From contig NC_080070.1 in the NCBI RefSeq assembly GCF_949987535.1, positions 13,893,770-13,957,769 of the forward strand: a stretch of 64,000 bases of DNA, given 5' to 3'. Shown piece by piece: positions 11,045 through 23,148 of this stretch; the stretch's first letter is position 1, and every line of letters starts with the position of its first letter. Position numbers and translations under genes: made by a program. The notes below the pieces were generated by a model, which saw nothing but the letters and a program-made list of their open reading frames with translations, did no database searches and was not told the DNA's origin. This stretch comes from Balaenoptera acutorostrata. Its lineage: Eukaryota > Chordata > Mammalia > Artiodactyla > Balaenopteridae.

Positions 11045-12120
11045 ATTCCTTCACATTTCTCAGGTTGGACTATTATAAATAAGGCTGCTATGAACATTTG
11101 AACACAAGTCTTTGTGTAAACATATTTTTTCATTTCTCTTGGGTGGAGTGGAATTTTGGGGAATTCTGGTAAGGATATACCTAACATTATAATAATCTGC
11201 CATATTGTGTTCCAAAGTGCATGTACCATGTTCCAATTCCACTAGCTCCACATCCACACCAACACTTTTATTGTCTGTTTTTAATTTTAGCCATTCTAGT
11301 CAGTAAGTTGCCTTTAGTTTGCATTTCCCCGATGTTAAGCATCTTTTCATGTGCTCATTTCCCATCCGTATATCTTCTTTGGTGAAGAGTCTGTTCACAT
11401 CTTTTGCCCATTTTTAATTGGGTTGTTTGTCTTATTTTTTAGTTGTAGGAGTTCTTTATATTTTCTGACTGGACATGAGTCCTTTATCAGGTATAATTTT
11501 TGCAAATATTTTCTCCCAGTTGTGGCTTATCTCTTCAAATTCTTTTTTGTTTTTTAATAAATTTATTTATTTTATTTATTTATTTTTCGCTGTGTTGGGT
11601 CTTCGTCACTGCGCACGGGCTTTCTCTAGTTGCAGCGAGCGGGAGCTACTCTTTGTTGCGGTACGCAGGCTTCTCATTGCAGTGGCTTCTCTTGTTGCGG
11701 AGCACGGGCTCTAGGCGCGCAGGCTTCAGTAGTTGCAGCACACCGGCTCAGTAGTTGTGGCGCACGGGCTTAGTTGCTCCGTGGCATGTGGGATCTTCCC
11801 AGACCAGGGATTGAACCTGTGTCCCCTGCATTGGCAGGCAGATTCTCAACCCACTGTGCCACCAGGGAAGCCTCTCTTCATATTCTTAACAGTGTGTTTC
11901 AAAGATCAGAAGTTTTACATCTTTGATGAAGTACAATTTATCAACTTTTTATTTTATGGTTTGTATTTTTCATGTCCTATCCAAGAAGACTTTGCCTAAC
12001 CTAATGTCACAGTAATCTTCTTGTATGTTTTCTCAAAGAAATTTTATAGTTTTGTTTCTTACATTTAGATCTATGATACATTTTGAATTGATTTCTGTAC
12101 ATGGAAATACAAGGTCTCTG
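11045..12120 (-). repeat. Older LINE-1 ORF2/3' fragment, interrupted by a SINE
   Basis: The reverse complement gives the LINE-1 late ORF2 region; plus-strand wording includes 'ccattctagtcagtaagttg', 'tcttttgcccatttttaatt' and 'gacatgagtcctttatcagg'. It continues after the SINE at 11545-11872 with 'aagttttacatctttgatga'. It is heavily mutated with no usable frame. Confidence 0.8.
11545..11872 (-). mobile_element. CHR-family SINE, long form
   Basis: A reverse-oriented element. The T-rich tail is at 11545-11590 and the tRNA-derived head ends at 'gtgccaccagggaagcc'. The duplication tctcttcaaattctt (11530-11544) versus tctcttcatattctt (11873-11887) differs at one position. It sits inside the older LINE-1. 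Confidence 0.92.
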
Positions 12121-12399
12121 GATTAGACAACAGGCCATTTATTACTCAGAGAGCATCTTAGCACCAGTTCTGATGCCCAGTTCCCCACAGAACAACACAA
12201 TGAAGGCCTGACGTTACCCTGCAGATGCAGCAGTGCTAAAACCAGAGGTGAAGACCCCAAAAATATGAGAGTCAGAGTTTATGAAGGGACTAATGGCAAT
12301 CTCTTCTCAAGAGGATGGGAAAGATTTTTACTCTGGAATGTAAACAGATCATCTCTGGGTAATAGGTGATGAGTTTCCTTTTGTTTTTCCTCTTGTATC

Positions 12400-14560
12400 T
12401 CCCAGATTTCACCCGAGGGTGGCCCAAGTGAGGAAGTGTGCAGCAGCACAGGCAGCAAAAACTCCAAGAGAAACACTGTCTTACTGTCTTGAGGACCAGG
12501 AAAAGGGGAACCTGAGAGCCAGAAAGTATAGGGAAAATACACTTTTTCCTCTCTTTTTTCTTTTCTAGCCTTGCCGCAAGGTTAGCCCCAATCATGGGGC
12601 TGCACTACAGTGCTGGTGGCGGAGCAAGCATCTGAAACCTCAAGAGGTAACTTATCATTCTGAACACAGGAAGTGGGGGAGGGGCCTTGTCATCTAAAGA
12701 GTGCAGCATTGTTTCATTCTTTTCTGTGTCTAATTTTTCTCTCTCCCTTTTTCCTCCCTATTTGGCCCCATGGGTGGCCTCAGTCATGGCAATGCAGGTA
12801 ACTAAACTCCTAAAAGAAACATGTCTTTATAGCAGCCAGAGGATGAGGAAAAAAAGAGGCCCCTGAGAGCCAGAGAAAGTGAGGGAAATCTCAGAAAGCA
12901 GAAACATAGAGAAAGGGAAACACAATTCTCTATATAAACTGACCCATTACGGGGCTCACTCCCTAATCTGCACATGCTTAGAACTGACCCAGGGGACTTC
13001 GCTGCTGGCGCAGTGGTTAAGAATCCACCTGCCAATGCAGGGGACACGGGTTCTAGCCCTGGCCTGGGAAGATCCCACATGCCACGGAGCAACTAAGCAG
13101 GTGCACCACAACTACTGAGCCTGTGCTCTAGAGCCCAAGAGCCACAACTACTGAGCCCACATGCCACAACTACTGAAGCCTGTGTGCCTAGAGCCCATGC
13201 CCTGCAACAAGAGAAGCCACAACAATGAGAAGCCCGCACACCACAACGAAGAGTAGCCACCGCTCGCCGCAACTACAGAAAGCCTGTGCACAGCAATGAA
13301 GACTCAATGCAGCCAAAAATCAATCAATCAATAATTTAAAAAAAAAAAGAACTGACTCAAAGCAGCATTACAAGGGCTTTGAAAATTGTACTGACATAGA
13401 AGCCACACATAACTTGCAATCCAAATATAGCCAAGCTGACTGCCTACTAAAACAAACAAACTAACAAAAAATCAACATTCTCCAGAGAATTTTAACAGGG
13501 CTGACAGACTCACCACCTAATATTCGAAATACAAGATACAATCCAAAGTTACTCAACATACAAAGAACCAGGAAACTCTGATCAATTCTCAAGGGAAAAG
13601 AAAACTAAGATATGCCAACCCCAAGACAACCTAGATATTGGAAATATCAAAGACTTTAAAGTAGTCATCATATCCATGCTTCATGAAGATAAACATTCCT
13701 TAAGTGAATAGAAACACAGTTCTTGCAAAATAACAGAATCAATAGCAAAGACTCAAATCGAAATTTTAGGGCTGAAAATAAAATAAACATTTTATCTGAA
13801 ATAAAAATGTCACTGCAATGGCTTGATAACAGAATAGAGACAATGAGAAAGGAAAGGGCCAGTGAAATTGAAGATTAGATTGAAAATAGATTATAGAAGT
13901 TATCTCATGTGAGAGGGGAATAAAAAAACAGAGCATTAGCAAATAATCTAACATTTGAGTCACTGGAGTCCTAGAAGGACAGGAGAAGCAAATTAGTATA
14001 AAAAGAATTTTTGAAAAAATAATGGCCAAAACTTCCCTAATTTGGTGAAAGACATAAATGTACAGATTCAAGAAGCTCAGGAAACCCAAACAGGATAAAT
14101 GCAAAAAAAAAAAAAAAAAAATGGCAGATTCATCAAATCAAACTTCTAAAGACCAAAGGTGGTTTTTTTTTTTCTTAAATCGTAAAACTTCACACATTAC
14201 ATATAAGGGAACAACTATTTGAACGGTTGCTGATTTCTCATCAGAAACTATGGAGAGCAGAAGATAGTGGAATAACATTTTTAAGAGCTGGATGAAAACA
14301 ACTATCAACCCAGAATTCCATATTCAGTGAAAATACCTTTAAGGAATGACAGTGAAATAAAGACATTCTCACATGAAGCAAAAATAAAAGAATTTGTCAC
14401 AAGCAGATCTGCTCTAAAAAAAAGTGATAAAAGTTCTTTAGGCTGAAAGGAAATTATACCAGAGGGACACTTGGAACTTCAGGAATGAAGGAAGAACACA
14501 GAAATGGTAAATATCTCGGTAAATATAATAGATGTTTTTTCTTCTTTATTTAAAATATGT
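12400..14560 (+). repeat. Old LINE-1/HAL1-type element, 5' part with duplicated leader
   Basis: From 13360 the text follows an ancient L1/HAL1 ORF1-containing region ('ggccaaaacttccctaattt', 'tcatcagaaactatggagag', 'caacccagaattccatattc'). Upstream, 12740-12990 is leader-like sequence ('ccatgggtggcctcagtcat', 'cccctgagagccagagaaag'). A diverged second copy of the same leader lies at about 12410-12540. The CHR SINE at 12992-13347 splits the element. No frame is intact, and an A20 tract lies at about 14102-14120. Confidence 0.6.
12992..13347 (+). mobile_element. CHR-family SINE, long form
   Basis: It starts 'ggggacttcgctgctggcgc' and ends with an (AATC)n/A tail. The flanking duplication agaactgaccca (12980-12991) versus agaactgactca (13348-13359) has one mismatch. 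It is inserted in the old L1-type element. Confidence 0.92.
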
Positions 14561-14564
14561 ATGA

Positions 14565-15234
14565 CTTGAGAACAAAAGTTATAACCTTCTTCAGTTTTCA
14601 ATATATGTACATGTACTACTTCAGACAACTGAAGTATTAGTATAAAGAGTGGAGGATAAATGGATAAATATCATTTTAGGCTTGAAATAAAGGGCTGGGA
14701 AGCCCAGAAAATAGAGGACCTAGGGTTCAGGGATCCTTTGGCAATGGGTCTTCATATGATACCTACATGCTACTAAATCCTTTCAGAAAATGTTGACATT
14801 TTTAAATGTGTTGATGTGAGGGAAAATGCATTTAAACTATTTTGATAAAGAGATAACAGTTTCCTATATTGCTAAGTTTTATTTCTCCCTTATTTATCAA
14901 CTTCTTTGTCTGAAAGGATATACAACAAACATATGAGAATTGGGTGATAGAAACAACAAGGAAGGATGAAGGTCATTTGTAGTAGTATGTGCCACCAGAA
15001 GAGAGCTTTGCTTTCCCGTATCCATAATTTAGATTAAAACTACATAAATATCCACACACTTATGAAAATGAGACAATTACCCAGATAAGCAACAGGTATA
15101 AAACTCTTTTTCTGCAATGAGTTCTCACAAAAAGAGGTATCAGGAAATGGTAATTACTCTCAGACAATTACCTTAATTCTCCAGTTAGCACTTGTCAAAA
15201 CAGCTTTAGAAAATGTTAGTGTACAAACATAACA
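14565..15234. other. Intergenic DNA, nothing certain
   Basis: AT-rich sequence. The first part may be the worn continuation of the preceding LINE. No gene or RNA is visible. Confidence 0.45.
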
Positions 15235-15769
15235 CAGGCTTCAAACTTTTGCTTATGAACCACCTAAGAGAATTTACAAAATCATGTGCTCTCTCACGCA
15301 TCTTTGGTTGACATCTAAAATTTTTCATCATAAATTTAGAAAGTGGCAAAGTGTATCATGAACATTGAAATTTTAAAATAAAACCATTACATCATCTTTT
15401 CAATGTCCAAAGGAATAGTAATTTCATATCCATCATCATTTGTTTTTAAAATACATGAATAAGGCCTTCTTTAGAAGTCGAAAAGTTTATACCATTTCTT
15501 TTTCTCCTTCAACTTACATTCTACTCACCTCATGAAATTTCACCATATCCTAATATGTTTTTATGCTTAAAAGGCATTTATTTCTTGATCATCTATCATA
15601 TTTCTCTGCAACAAAATATTTGTAGATTGAATTTTAATTTTTTTAAACTTCAATTTTTTGGTACACAAGTGAGCAAAACAAACTAACTATATAATGAATT
15701 TTGGTGAATGCTTATAAACAACAAAAAATTTAACACATCTCTTTACATAAGTTTTCCCCATTTACCTAA

Positions 15770-16145
15770 TGTATCCATGTATGACTATTACTTATTGCTT
15801 GAATGAGACAGCATCAATTCTATCCCTATTTTCACTTGTATTGACGTAAGCACTGAGAAACTTTGTTCACATGAGTAAGTATATGGGAATGGAAAAAGCT
15901 AGGTATAGCAATATCACCCAATTCTTTAAACTCATTCCAAGTTAGATGCCAAAAATTACATAGAAAACTATCATAAAAATTATTTGTAATGATCTATCCA
16001 CTGACAACTTCACTAGTTCCTCCTTTAAAATTTCTGAAAACAAAGAATTGTTTTCAACCTGACTTTTAAAAGAATATATTGACCTGGAGCAGTTACTGTC
16101 TGTGGCTAAGGTTTCTACTACAGATGCTAATATAAGGAAAAACAT
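15770..16145 (-). pseudogene. hAT transposase C-terminal remnant
   Basis: This is a broken coding remnant. The 67-codon frame at 15942-16145 and the frame-shifted tail ending at a TAA near 15800 together resemble the hATC dimerisation region of Charlie-type transposases. Stops and frameshifts rule out function. I inferred the assignment from the order of two motifs by eye. A translated search against hAT transposases would settle it. Confidence 0.45.
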
Positions 16146-17194
16146 AGAAAGAATTTTTGCAACTCAAAATAACTTATAAACAGTGTAGAGGCTGTTTTAC
16201 TCCAAAAGAGAATCTAAAATCTGAGATAAAAGGAAAAGAATTTATTACGCAGCCATCATAGCCATTCACTTTCACAATGTCTGGGAAATAAACCAAAAAA
16301 GCAATATGAAGATTTACCAAATCCATATTTGTTTTGTTCTCATTTAGAAGCATCTTGCCTTACCTGAAATAACCCTTAAAGGATTAGCAAAATGGAAACA
16401 GTATTAATTTAACGTAAAATATTTTTTATAAAATACTTTCATTTTATCATGTGTTTTATATATTTTTGCTGTACCTTGGAGCTGCAGATATAACTTATTC
16501 AATATGCAGAAAATGTGCTATTGACCACGTAATCTAATTAGTAAAATCAATCCTCACAGTCAAACCAATCACCTAAATAAAATTCACTTTGAGAAAAAGT
16601 GTGACAATTTTCAATTCAAATAAATGTGTTAGTATATGAATTTGATGTAAATTTTCTAAAAACTGAGAAATAGATCACAAAATGTATCTCCTAAGCTCAA
16701 TTATTAAAACCAATCAAGATTAAAATGATGTAAGAACTAATAGAATTAGTTTATACATTTTTATAAGGTCATAAAACCAGGAATAAATCTATATGGGTTC
16801 TGTCATCACTTAATTCATAAAAGTAAAACATAATCAAGAAATATTATTTATGAATTAGAATATGATTTTTTTAAAGCACAGTATTCCTTTAATAAGTATG
16901 TCCATGTGTATACTGAAATTTGGTTTTCAGCTTTCAGCAATAACTAAATAAAAATCACGTATAAAAATTCTGTAACAGCTCTAACCAGTTTTTTTTTGAA
17001 GTAGTAATAAAAACTTTTCCCATATATTTAATGAAGAATAAAAGTATATGCTGCTAAAAATAGATCAGTCCAGCAGCTAACACATAATTTTATTTTTTGT
17101 TAATAAGAAGCACAAAGCATCAAACATGTTAAAAGATAAAATGAGGTCAGGATGGGAGTATTTATATACTTCATGACAGAATTTGATAAAATAA

Positions 17195-17560
17195 GTATAT
17201 CAGACAGGATAGGCTAGGTCATGCTGCAGTAACAAACAACGAAATGGTATGACTCAAAACAACAAAGGCTTCTTTCTAACCTAAGCTACATGCACACTGT
17301 GGCTGGCAGAACAGATCTGCTCCTCACAATCACTCAAGGGCCCAGGCTGACAGAGCAATGATCCCCTGTACCAGAGGGAAAGGAGAGCTCTAGAGGTTTC
17401 ATATGGGTGAAGGCAATACTTCTGTTCATAACTCACTGGCCAGAAATAGTCCTACGGCCTTACCCAATTCCACGATTGCCATGAAATGAACTCCAACCTT
17501 ATGCCTGAAAAGGGAGGGAATGGGAACTATTTGGTGATCTGTGATTTTTACAATACGTTT
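17195..17560 (+). repeat. Ancient interspersed repeat, class uncertain
   Basis: Wording such as 'ataggctaggtcatgctgca', 'gtaacaaacaac' and 'cataactcactggccagaaa' belongs to a familiar old mammalian repeat, possibly an LTR or MER element. I cannot name it with certainty. Confidence 0.45.
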
Positions 17561-18890
17561 TAAATTTTATTGAACAACACATACCAAATCTAAAATAAAA
17601 TTACATATGACTTTTTTTGCAGATTATTCTGTATAATGGGAAAAAATATGAAGGTCTCTTAAAATAATCCATTTTATATTTAAAAGAATCAACGTCACTA
17701 ACCTCCACTCCTTCAGCTGTTCAAAGTCACTTTTCTTTCCATGATAATGATAATGACACATCTTACAGATAAGTGTTGAGAATAGCTGAAAAAAATTACT
17801 TATGTTTAAATATGTGAAAAAAAATTAGGGTTCAATATTTTCTTCAATGCTGGTTTTGCTTTGCTCTCACCAGACTCTCCTTCAATAATAATGCACTTCT
17901 TAACCACAGAGATAAAAGAGACGTGATGATTAAAAGAGATGTGATGAAAATTACTATCACTCCCACCATTCACACTCACACAGTATATCTGATTTCAGAA
18001 AGTCAAAACAAATATCCAATTACCATATTTCTAACAGCCTTACTTCACCCTTACCTTGGATATATGTAAGATGGGAAAAGACAGGAAGCCTAAGAAGGGT
18101 TTACAATGCCTTGATTAATCATTAAAGGAAGCTTCTCCCAAAACATGTTGAATTGTCCCTTTGTTTGTCATCCTAGAGGGTTTTACACCCTAGGTGAGGG
18201 ATATATCTTTCTTTTGTAAAGTTAGAAAAGAACTATTGTAAATGCAGAAGGAAAGAAGAACTTACACAACACTAGGAAAGAGTATAAGGGCTCTATAAAT
18301 TAATTTACTTCAAGGAGTAGGTATCCACCTGCCCCGTGGACTATTCCACACAATAAGAACTTGAATTGATGTGAGCTTTAATTCCTGCTCAAATAGCAAG
18401 AAACATTTGCCGCTGAGTATGATGAAGAATGAATTTGCTTACAGCAGAGGCTTTCCATTTTACCACAACCTAGAGTGAGCAGTATATTTTACATCATGAT
18501 CCAATACACATATACATATTGCTTCATGAAACAATAATTACCCTCACTACATGTGATGCACTCTGATACTTCCTATTCTAATGTCTTTTAATGCTGTTCA
18601 CGACCCACTAAATTGATTTCACGACCAACTAATGATTCATAACCCACAATTTTAAAACACTGGGCTATAGAAAATAGAAATATATAAGGCAATCTCTGAC
18701 TATAACAAGTGTCCTTAAGGAAGCTTTAGCTTGGAGGTACAAGTGGGTAAGCCAAGGTCTGGAAGTTAATATCCACAGGAGGTTAAATTTTATTCTGTTA
18801 CATTAGTTTGCCCACCGTAATATTTAAACTTCCCCATTGGTCAGTAACAGTTTTTATAGGCCAATATCATAGACTTGCTGTTTCCAACTC

Positions 18891-19396
18891 TGTGGTAGAC
18901 AGGAATATGTCCCCCAAGGTTATCAGTCCTAATCCCTGGAACTTGTAAATCCCACTATATATGGGAAAAGGGCCCTGGCAGATATGAATAAATTAAGAAT
19001 CTTGAGATGGAGAGATTATCCGGGATTATCCTGTGGGCCCTAAACGCAATTACACATAACCCTATAAGAGGAAGGCAGTAGGAGATCTGATACACATCGA
19101 GGAGAAGGTGATGTAAAGAGGAGGCAGAGAGATATTTGAAGATTCTGGCCTTGAAGATTGGAATAATGTGGCCATAAGTCAGTGAATGCCAGCAACCACC
19201 AGAAGCTGGAAGAGTCAAAGAAATTATTCTACCCCAGAGCCTCTGGAAGGAGTGTGGCCTTGCCAACACCTTGATTTTGGCCCATTGATACTGATTTTGG
19301 ACTTCCGGTCTCCAGAACTGTGAGACAACAAAGTTCTGATGTTTTAAGCCACCAAGTTTGTGGTATTTTGTTACAGCAGGCTCCGAAACTAGTATG
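18891..19396 (+). mobile_element. Solo LTR of an ancient MaLR-type (MLT1-like) retroelement
   Basis: About 500 bp begins with 'tgtggtagacaggaatatgt' and contains 'atcttgagatggagagatta', 'cctataagaggaaggcagta', 'ccttgattttggcccattga' and 'gttttaagccaccaagtttg'. It ends near 'gaaactagta'. These match the body of mammalian MaLR/MLT1 LTRs as I know them. No internal coding region is attached. Confidence 0.65.
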
Positions 19397-19399
19397 AGC

Positions 19400-20640
19400 C
19401 CTATGAAATTGACTTAGTAAGAGACAGGTGCAAAGTGCCCCATAGTACACAGCCATCTGTAACTCTCTATGCCTTGCTATATTTTAAGAAAGAGTTATGG
19501 TAGCTTACAGAGATTCACAAAACATCCTGATAACAAAAATAATAAATACGCGAAAAGGGAAAAACCAAAGATATATATGCAAAACAGAGCCAACAACAAG
19601 GTTTATATTTGTTTATGCAAATATACATATAATAGTTCCTGCCATGAGTCCACAGCAAATTTGGCTTTAAACTTTCTAACAGCCAGTATTCAAAGGAAGC
19701 CTCCTTGTTTATGTGATTCAGTGGTTATTAGATAAAAACAAGCCAAGACAAGGTGAAATTCCTACCCAGGATATTTCTTTTGGACTGAGCTATGCATGCT
19801 ATACTCATTACACCCTGTGTCAACTTCTTAAGCCAGACCCAAGTTAACAAGGCTACTAATTATATCATAGGTTGATAACATGTCAAAACTTAACTTGATA
19901 AAAACAAATTCTATAGCATATATTGATAAGATATCAAAACCTAAGTTAATAAAACAAAATTCTATAGGAAGGAAGAGGGTGTCAATAGAATACCCTCTAG
20001 GAATATAGCTCGGGGTACATTTTAGAGTATTTATGACAGGCCTTGAATAATGCTCAGAAAATAAGAAGTGTTCTCAGCTGAACTATTAAATATTCAACAA
20101 ATGCTTCAGCCAATGCCTATATGGCTTGCTTGAGAGCAGATCTCTTACGGAGTAAAATACAGTGTTTCTACTGTAAAGCGGGGTCTAGATAACTACTGAG
20201 GAGTCAGATAAATATCCCATCCCTACTCCCTGAAGAAGCTTCCAGGCCAGTTGGGTAGAGAAACACAGAGCGCTCCAAATAGTTCCCCTAATCCAGCAAA
20301 GGGGTATCGAGAATGGCCTCCGGGAAGCGATACTAATTGACTGTTGGAGATGAGTAGATCGGTGGCAGGGAGGGGATTGGCACCCCTGATGGGTCAGAAG
20401 GCTCTTCAGCCCCTAAAGTCAAGCAATGCGCTTGGAGCACGTCAAGGCCTAAGCTGGATGAAAAGAGAAAGAAATCACACAGAAAGAAAGTGGAAGGAGG
20501 AAAAAAAAAAAAAAAAAATGCATTTCATTCGCCACCACATGGCACACGCATAAACATTGCTTCAGAGGTTGGGGGTCGGAGGTCAGCACTATAGCCATTT
20601 CCAACAAAATAGAGTTAGCGAACCCTGCAGGACGTTCATG
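19400..20640. other. 5' flank of MRPS33, mostly unrecognised
   Basis: Unique-looking sequence, AT-rich at first and more balanced after 20200. It contains a tandem 51-bp duplication (19872-19971) and an A tract at about 20500-20518. No second gene is supported. Confidence 0.45.
19872..19971. repeat. Two-copy tandem repeat, period about 51 bp
   Basis: Unit 1 begins ttgataacatgtcaaaac near 19872 and unit 2 begins ttgataagatatcaaaac near 19923. Both end in 'caaa(a)ttctatag'. Similarity is roughly 80 percent by eye. Confidence 0.75.
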
Positions 20641-20709
20641 AAAGCCGACCTCTCGCCCCTGAACCTGCGTTCCGTCAGTCCTCCGCTCACTTGGAGGCGC
20701 TCGTCTCAC

Positions 20710-20721
20710 TGCGCAGGCGCC
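20710..20721 (+). promoter_or_regulatory. NRF-1-like binding site
   Basis: tgcgcaggcgcc matches the GCGCA-N-GCGC palindrome bound by NRF-1 except at the central base. It lies about 155 bp upstream of the first splice donor of MRPS33. Confidence 0.65.
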
Positions 20722-20789
20722 AGGTCAGACGTTAGGAGTTCCGGGTCTCTCACTAAGACTCCACCCTAGCCGCCAAACTGCCGTTTCTC

Positions 20790-20875
20790 TACTGCTCTCC
20801 GCTGAAGTCTCCGGGTGGAACTGTGGGGCGGGCCTTCCGGGAAAGGGGCGCGCGGCAGAGGAGGCTCGCGAGCAG
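20790..20875 (+). other. MRPS33: MRPS33 exon 1 (5' UTR), start approximate
   Basis: The 3' boundary is supported by a strong donor, gagcag|gtaagt, with the intron beginning at 20876. The exon contains no ATG and is therefore non-coding. Its 5' end is a guess within the GC-rich patch; transcript evidence or CAGE data would fix it. Confidence 0.6.
20825..20840 (+). promoter_or_regulatory. GC box and ETS site
   Basis: ggggcggg (Sp1/KLF type) is immediately followed by cttccgg (ETS/GABP core on the minus strand). Both could lie around or just inside the first exon. Confidence 0.65.
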
Positions 20876-21544
20876 GTAAGTCTGTAGGTAACTGTTAGGG
20901 GGGCTTGTAGTGAGTTATGGGCAATGGCTGCAGAGACCCTGCGGAGGTCTCCAACCTTGTAGAGTCGCCAGGAATAGGACGAGTCAATTTCATTAAGCAG
21001 CTCGGAGGTTTCACAGGTCTCCCCCAGACAACTTGCCCTTTTCCTGCATAACCTGGGAGATGTACCAAACGAAGGACGCTAGCCTAGTTTCCTCTCCGGC
21101 GCAGTTACTCTCTTCCTGTTTAGGCAGCATTCAAGGCTCAGTTTCTCTGCTCATCGGTTGGCCTTAGCTTTGTGGGGCTGGGGATGCAGATTAGTTTTGT
21201 TACCAGCTTCAGAAAAGTATGATTGAATGATATTTAAAAATATTAGCGAAATGCCCTACCGATTCAAACGTCGGTTGACTTGACACTGTTGCTTCCATCA
21301 CAGGCAGGCGTGATCCAGGCAGTTGGAGGAGGCTGGGGATGTGCTTGTTGAACTGAGTAAAGCTTGACATGCATTCAGAGCCGCTCGTGTCTCTGCGACC
21401 CAGTAAAATAATCGGTACTGGGCTTTAAAAAAAAAAAAAGCACTGTGTCTAGATTGTTTTTCTGTGAAACACGTGTGCACATTGTGTGAGTTCCTTGAGG
21501 CCTGATAACTATGACTATTAGGGCAGGCCCTGGGCCATGAGTTT

Positions 21545-21720
21545 TGCACGTCAGCCTCACAATGCAGTGAGATAGTACAACTGTCCTGTAGTAGAGGAGA
21601 AAACGAAGGCAAAGAATACATACTACTGCAAACACGATATGTCCATTAAAGTGCAGAGGCAAGATTCCAACCAGCTTTTCTACTCCAGAGCTGGCGCTCT
21701 CCACTAACCCGTGGTTTTTG
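21545..21720 (-). repeat. Possible MIR fossil
   Basis: Weak reverse MIR wording ('gtagtagaggagaaaacgaa', 'agattccaaccagctttt') lies inside MRPS33 intron 1. It is heavily diverged. Confidence 0.4.
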
Positions 21721-23034
21721 AGAAACCTCCCTCCCCAGCAGAATTTACCCCCCCCCACACACACACACATTTCAGCATTCACTTTTAAAGATCCCCCCGG
21801 GGATTCACCACACTGAGGGTTACCCAGGTTAAGAACTCCTGCACATCATCTGCACTTTTCAAAGAAAAAAGGCAAACCTAATCCAAAGCTAGTTACTGTA
21901 TAAACCTGACCTTTTAAATGCATCAGACCTATCAGAAAGATCAGAGAAGCTTACCCTTTTATGCTAAAGTGAAGAGATGGATATTTTCTCCTATGGGCTT
22001 AACATGTTTTGTTCCAGCACATTTCAGTAATTTGTTTTTGCTTAGCATTTTCAAGTCCGGGTAATTTTTCATCATGATACTGTTTTCTTTAGTTCACATT
22101 TAAAGAAAATTTGATATTTTAAGTGACTATTCTCTACCCCTTAGAATAGCTTCATGTGAATAAAAATCTAATTTTTTTGCCTTTTACCTTAATGTCTTTC
22201 ACACGGTCATCATGGTTTTTTTAAGATAAAGTTGAAAGTTTCTGTAAAGGGGCATACCAGGATCCTGAAAAATCCTAGATAAGGCTTTCCAATCTTTAAA
22301 AAAATTTAAAGCTAATAGTGTGGCAGTTTGCCAGTCTCAGGACCAATATTTATGGACAGCAGAACTTGTGCGCTGTTTTAGTCTGTGTAACAGAAAGGTT
22401 TACCAAGCTCCTATGCGGTACTTCATCAGAAACATACAGGTCTGTGCTCTGTAGGAGACTACAAAGCAGTAATTGGTAATTGTCATAGCCATTTTCAGTT
22501 TGCTTCTATTTAGCAAGTGTTTCATTGTTTCTAGTAAAGGATTCAGGTTTGGAGAGGCTTATTCTCTTTCTCCATCATAAAAGTTTTAGGACTTGGATTT
22601 TGTGATCATGACCATTTCCATTGGATTCTAATGAGACCTTATTATTTATGAGCTATGTGTCCCAGTACTTTGCTACATTCCATGGTGGGCATGGAGATAA
22701 CTTAGCATCCTGTGAAGGCTTCCATGACCACTGTCCTAGTGAGTCCCTCCCTCCTTACTACCTGTCAGGTTACCAAGCTGCTGGTCCCCTCGTCTATGTT
22801 TCTCTGGCTGTCAGTGTCTATAAGTGAGGATACCATTCCAGGGAGGTGCAGGTTCAACTACATGGAGTATGCATGTGCTTTTTTGCATGATTAAATGAGG
22901 ACAAGGAATAAATAAATGTGTCTGTATAGAACGTATGAACACCAAGCATGTTTAGGTTTTTTCTTTTTTTCTTTTTTTAGTTTACCATTGATTCAGTGCC
23001 ACTGTCTTATTTCTCACATAGTCCTTCAAGCTTT

Positions 23035-23148
23035 GTTTTCCGAAAAGGAAACTCATATTTAGAGAGGATAGGTAATTGTTCAAAATAACCCAGTTGATAA
23101 GTGGCAGAGCCAGTACTCAAACCTAGGCCTCAGGATTCCATGCTGCCT
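23035..23148 (-). repeat. MIR SINE fossil
   Basis: 'aataacccagttgataagtg' and 'gcagagccagtactcaaacc' fit the reverse MIR core. It lies inside intron 1. Confidence 0.65.

Larger units (their letters stand above)
15235..18662 (-). mobile_element. Decayed hAT (Charlie-like) DNA transposon
   Basis: The minus strand at 15942-16145 retains a transposase-like piece with 'EELVKLSVDRSLQIIF'. Further on, at about 15770-15880, it reads 'SCEQSFSVLTSI', which fits the C-terminal 'lCEqgFSaLtsIKtkyR' block of hAT transposases; the two pieces are offset by a frameshift. The proposed ends, caggcttcaaac at 15235 and the reverse complement of 'ttttaaaacactg' ending at 18662, are roughly inverted. No 8-bp duplication survives, so the limits are provisional. 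A separate old repeat lies at about 17200-17560. Confidence 0.5.
20640..20875 (+). promoter_or_regulatory. MRPS33: MRPS33 promoter region, GC-rich and TATA-less
   Basis: A local GC- and CpG-rich patch ends in a splice donor. Three recognisable motifs occur: an NRF-1-like palindrome tgcgcaggcgcc at 20710-20721, a GC box ggggcggg at 20825-20832 and an ETS site cttccgg at 20834-20840. NRF-1 plus ETS is the usual control of nuclear genes for mitochondrial proteins, which fits the gene downstream. No TATA box is seen. The exact transcription start is not determinable. Confidence 0.8.

Noticed and set aside
20344..20769. Short frames around the MRPS33 promoter
   Set aside because: They cross an A tract and the promoter patch and have no conserved motif.
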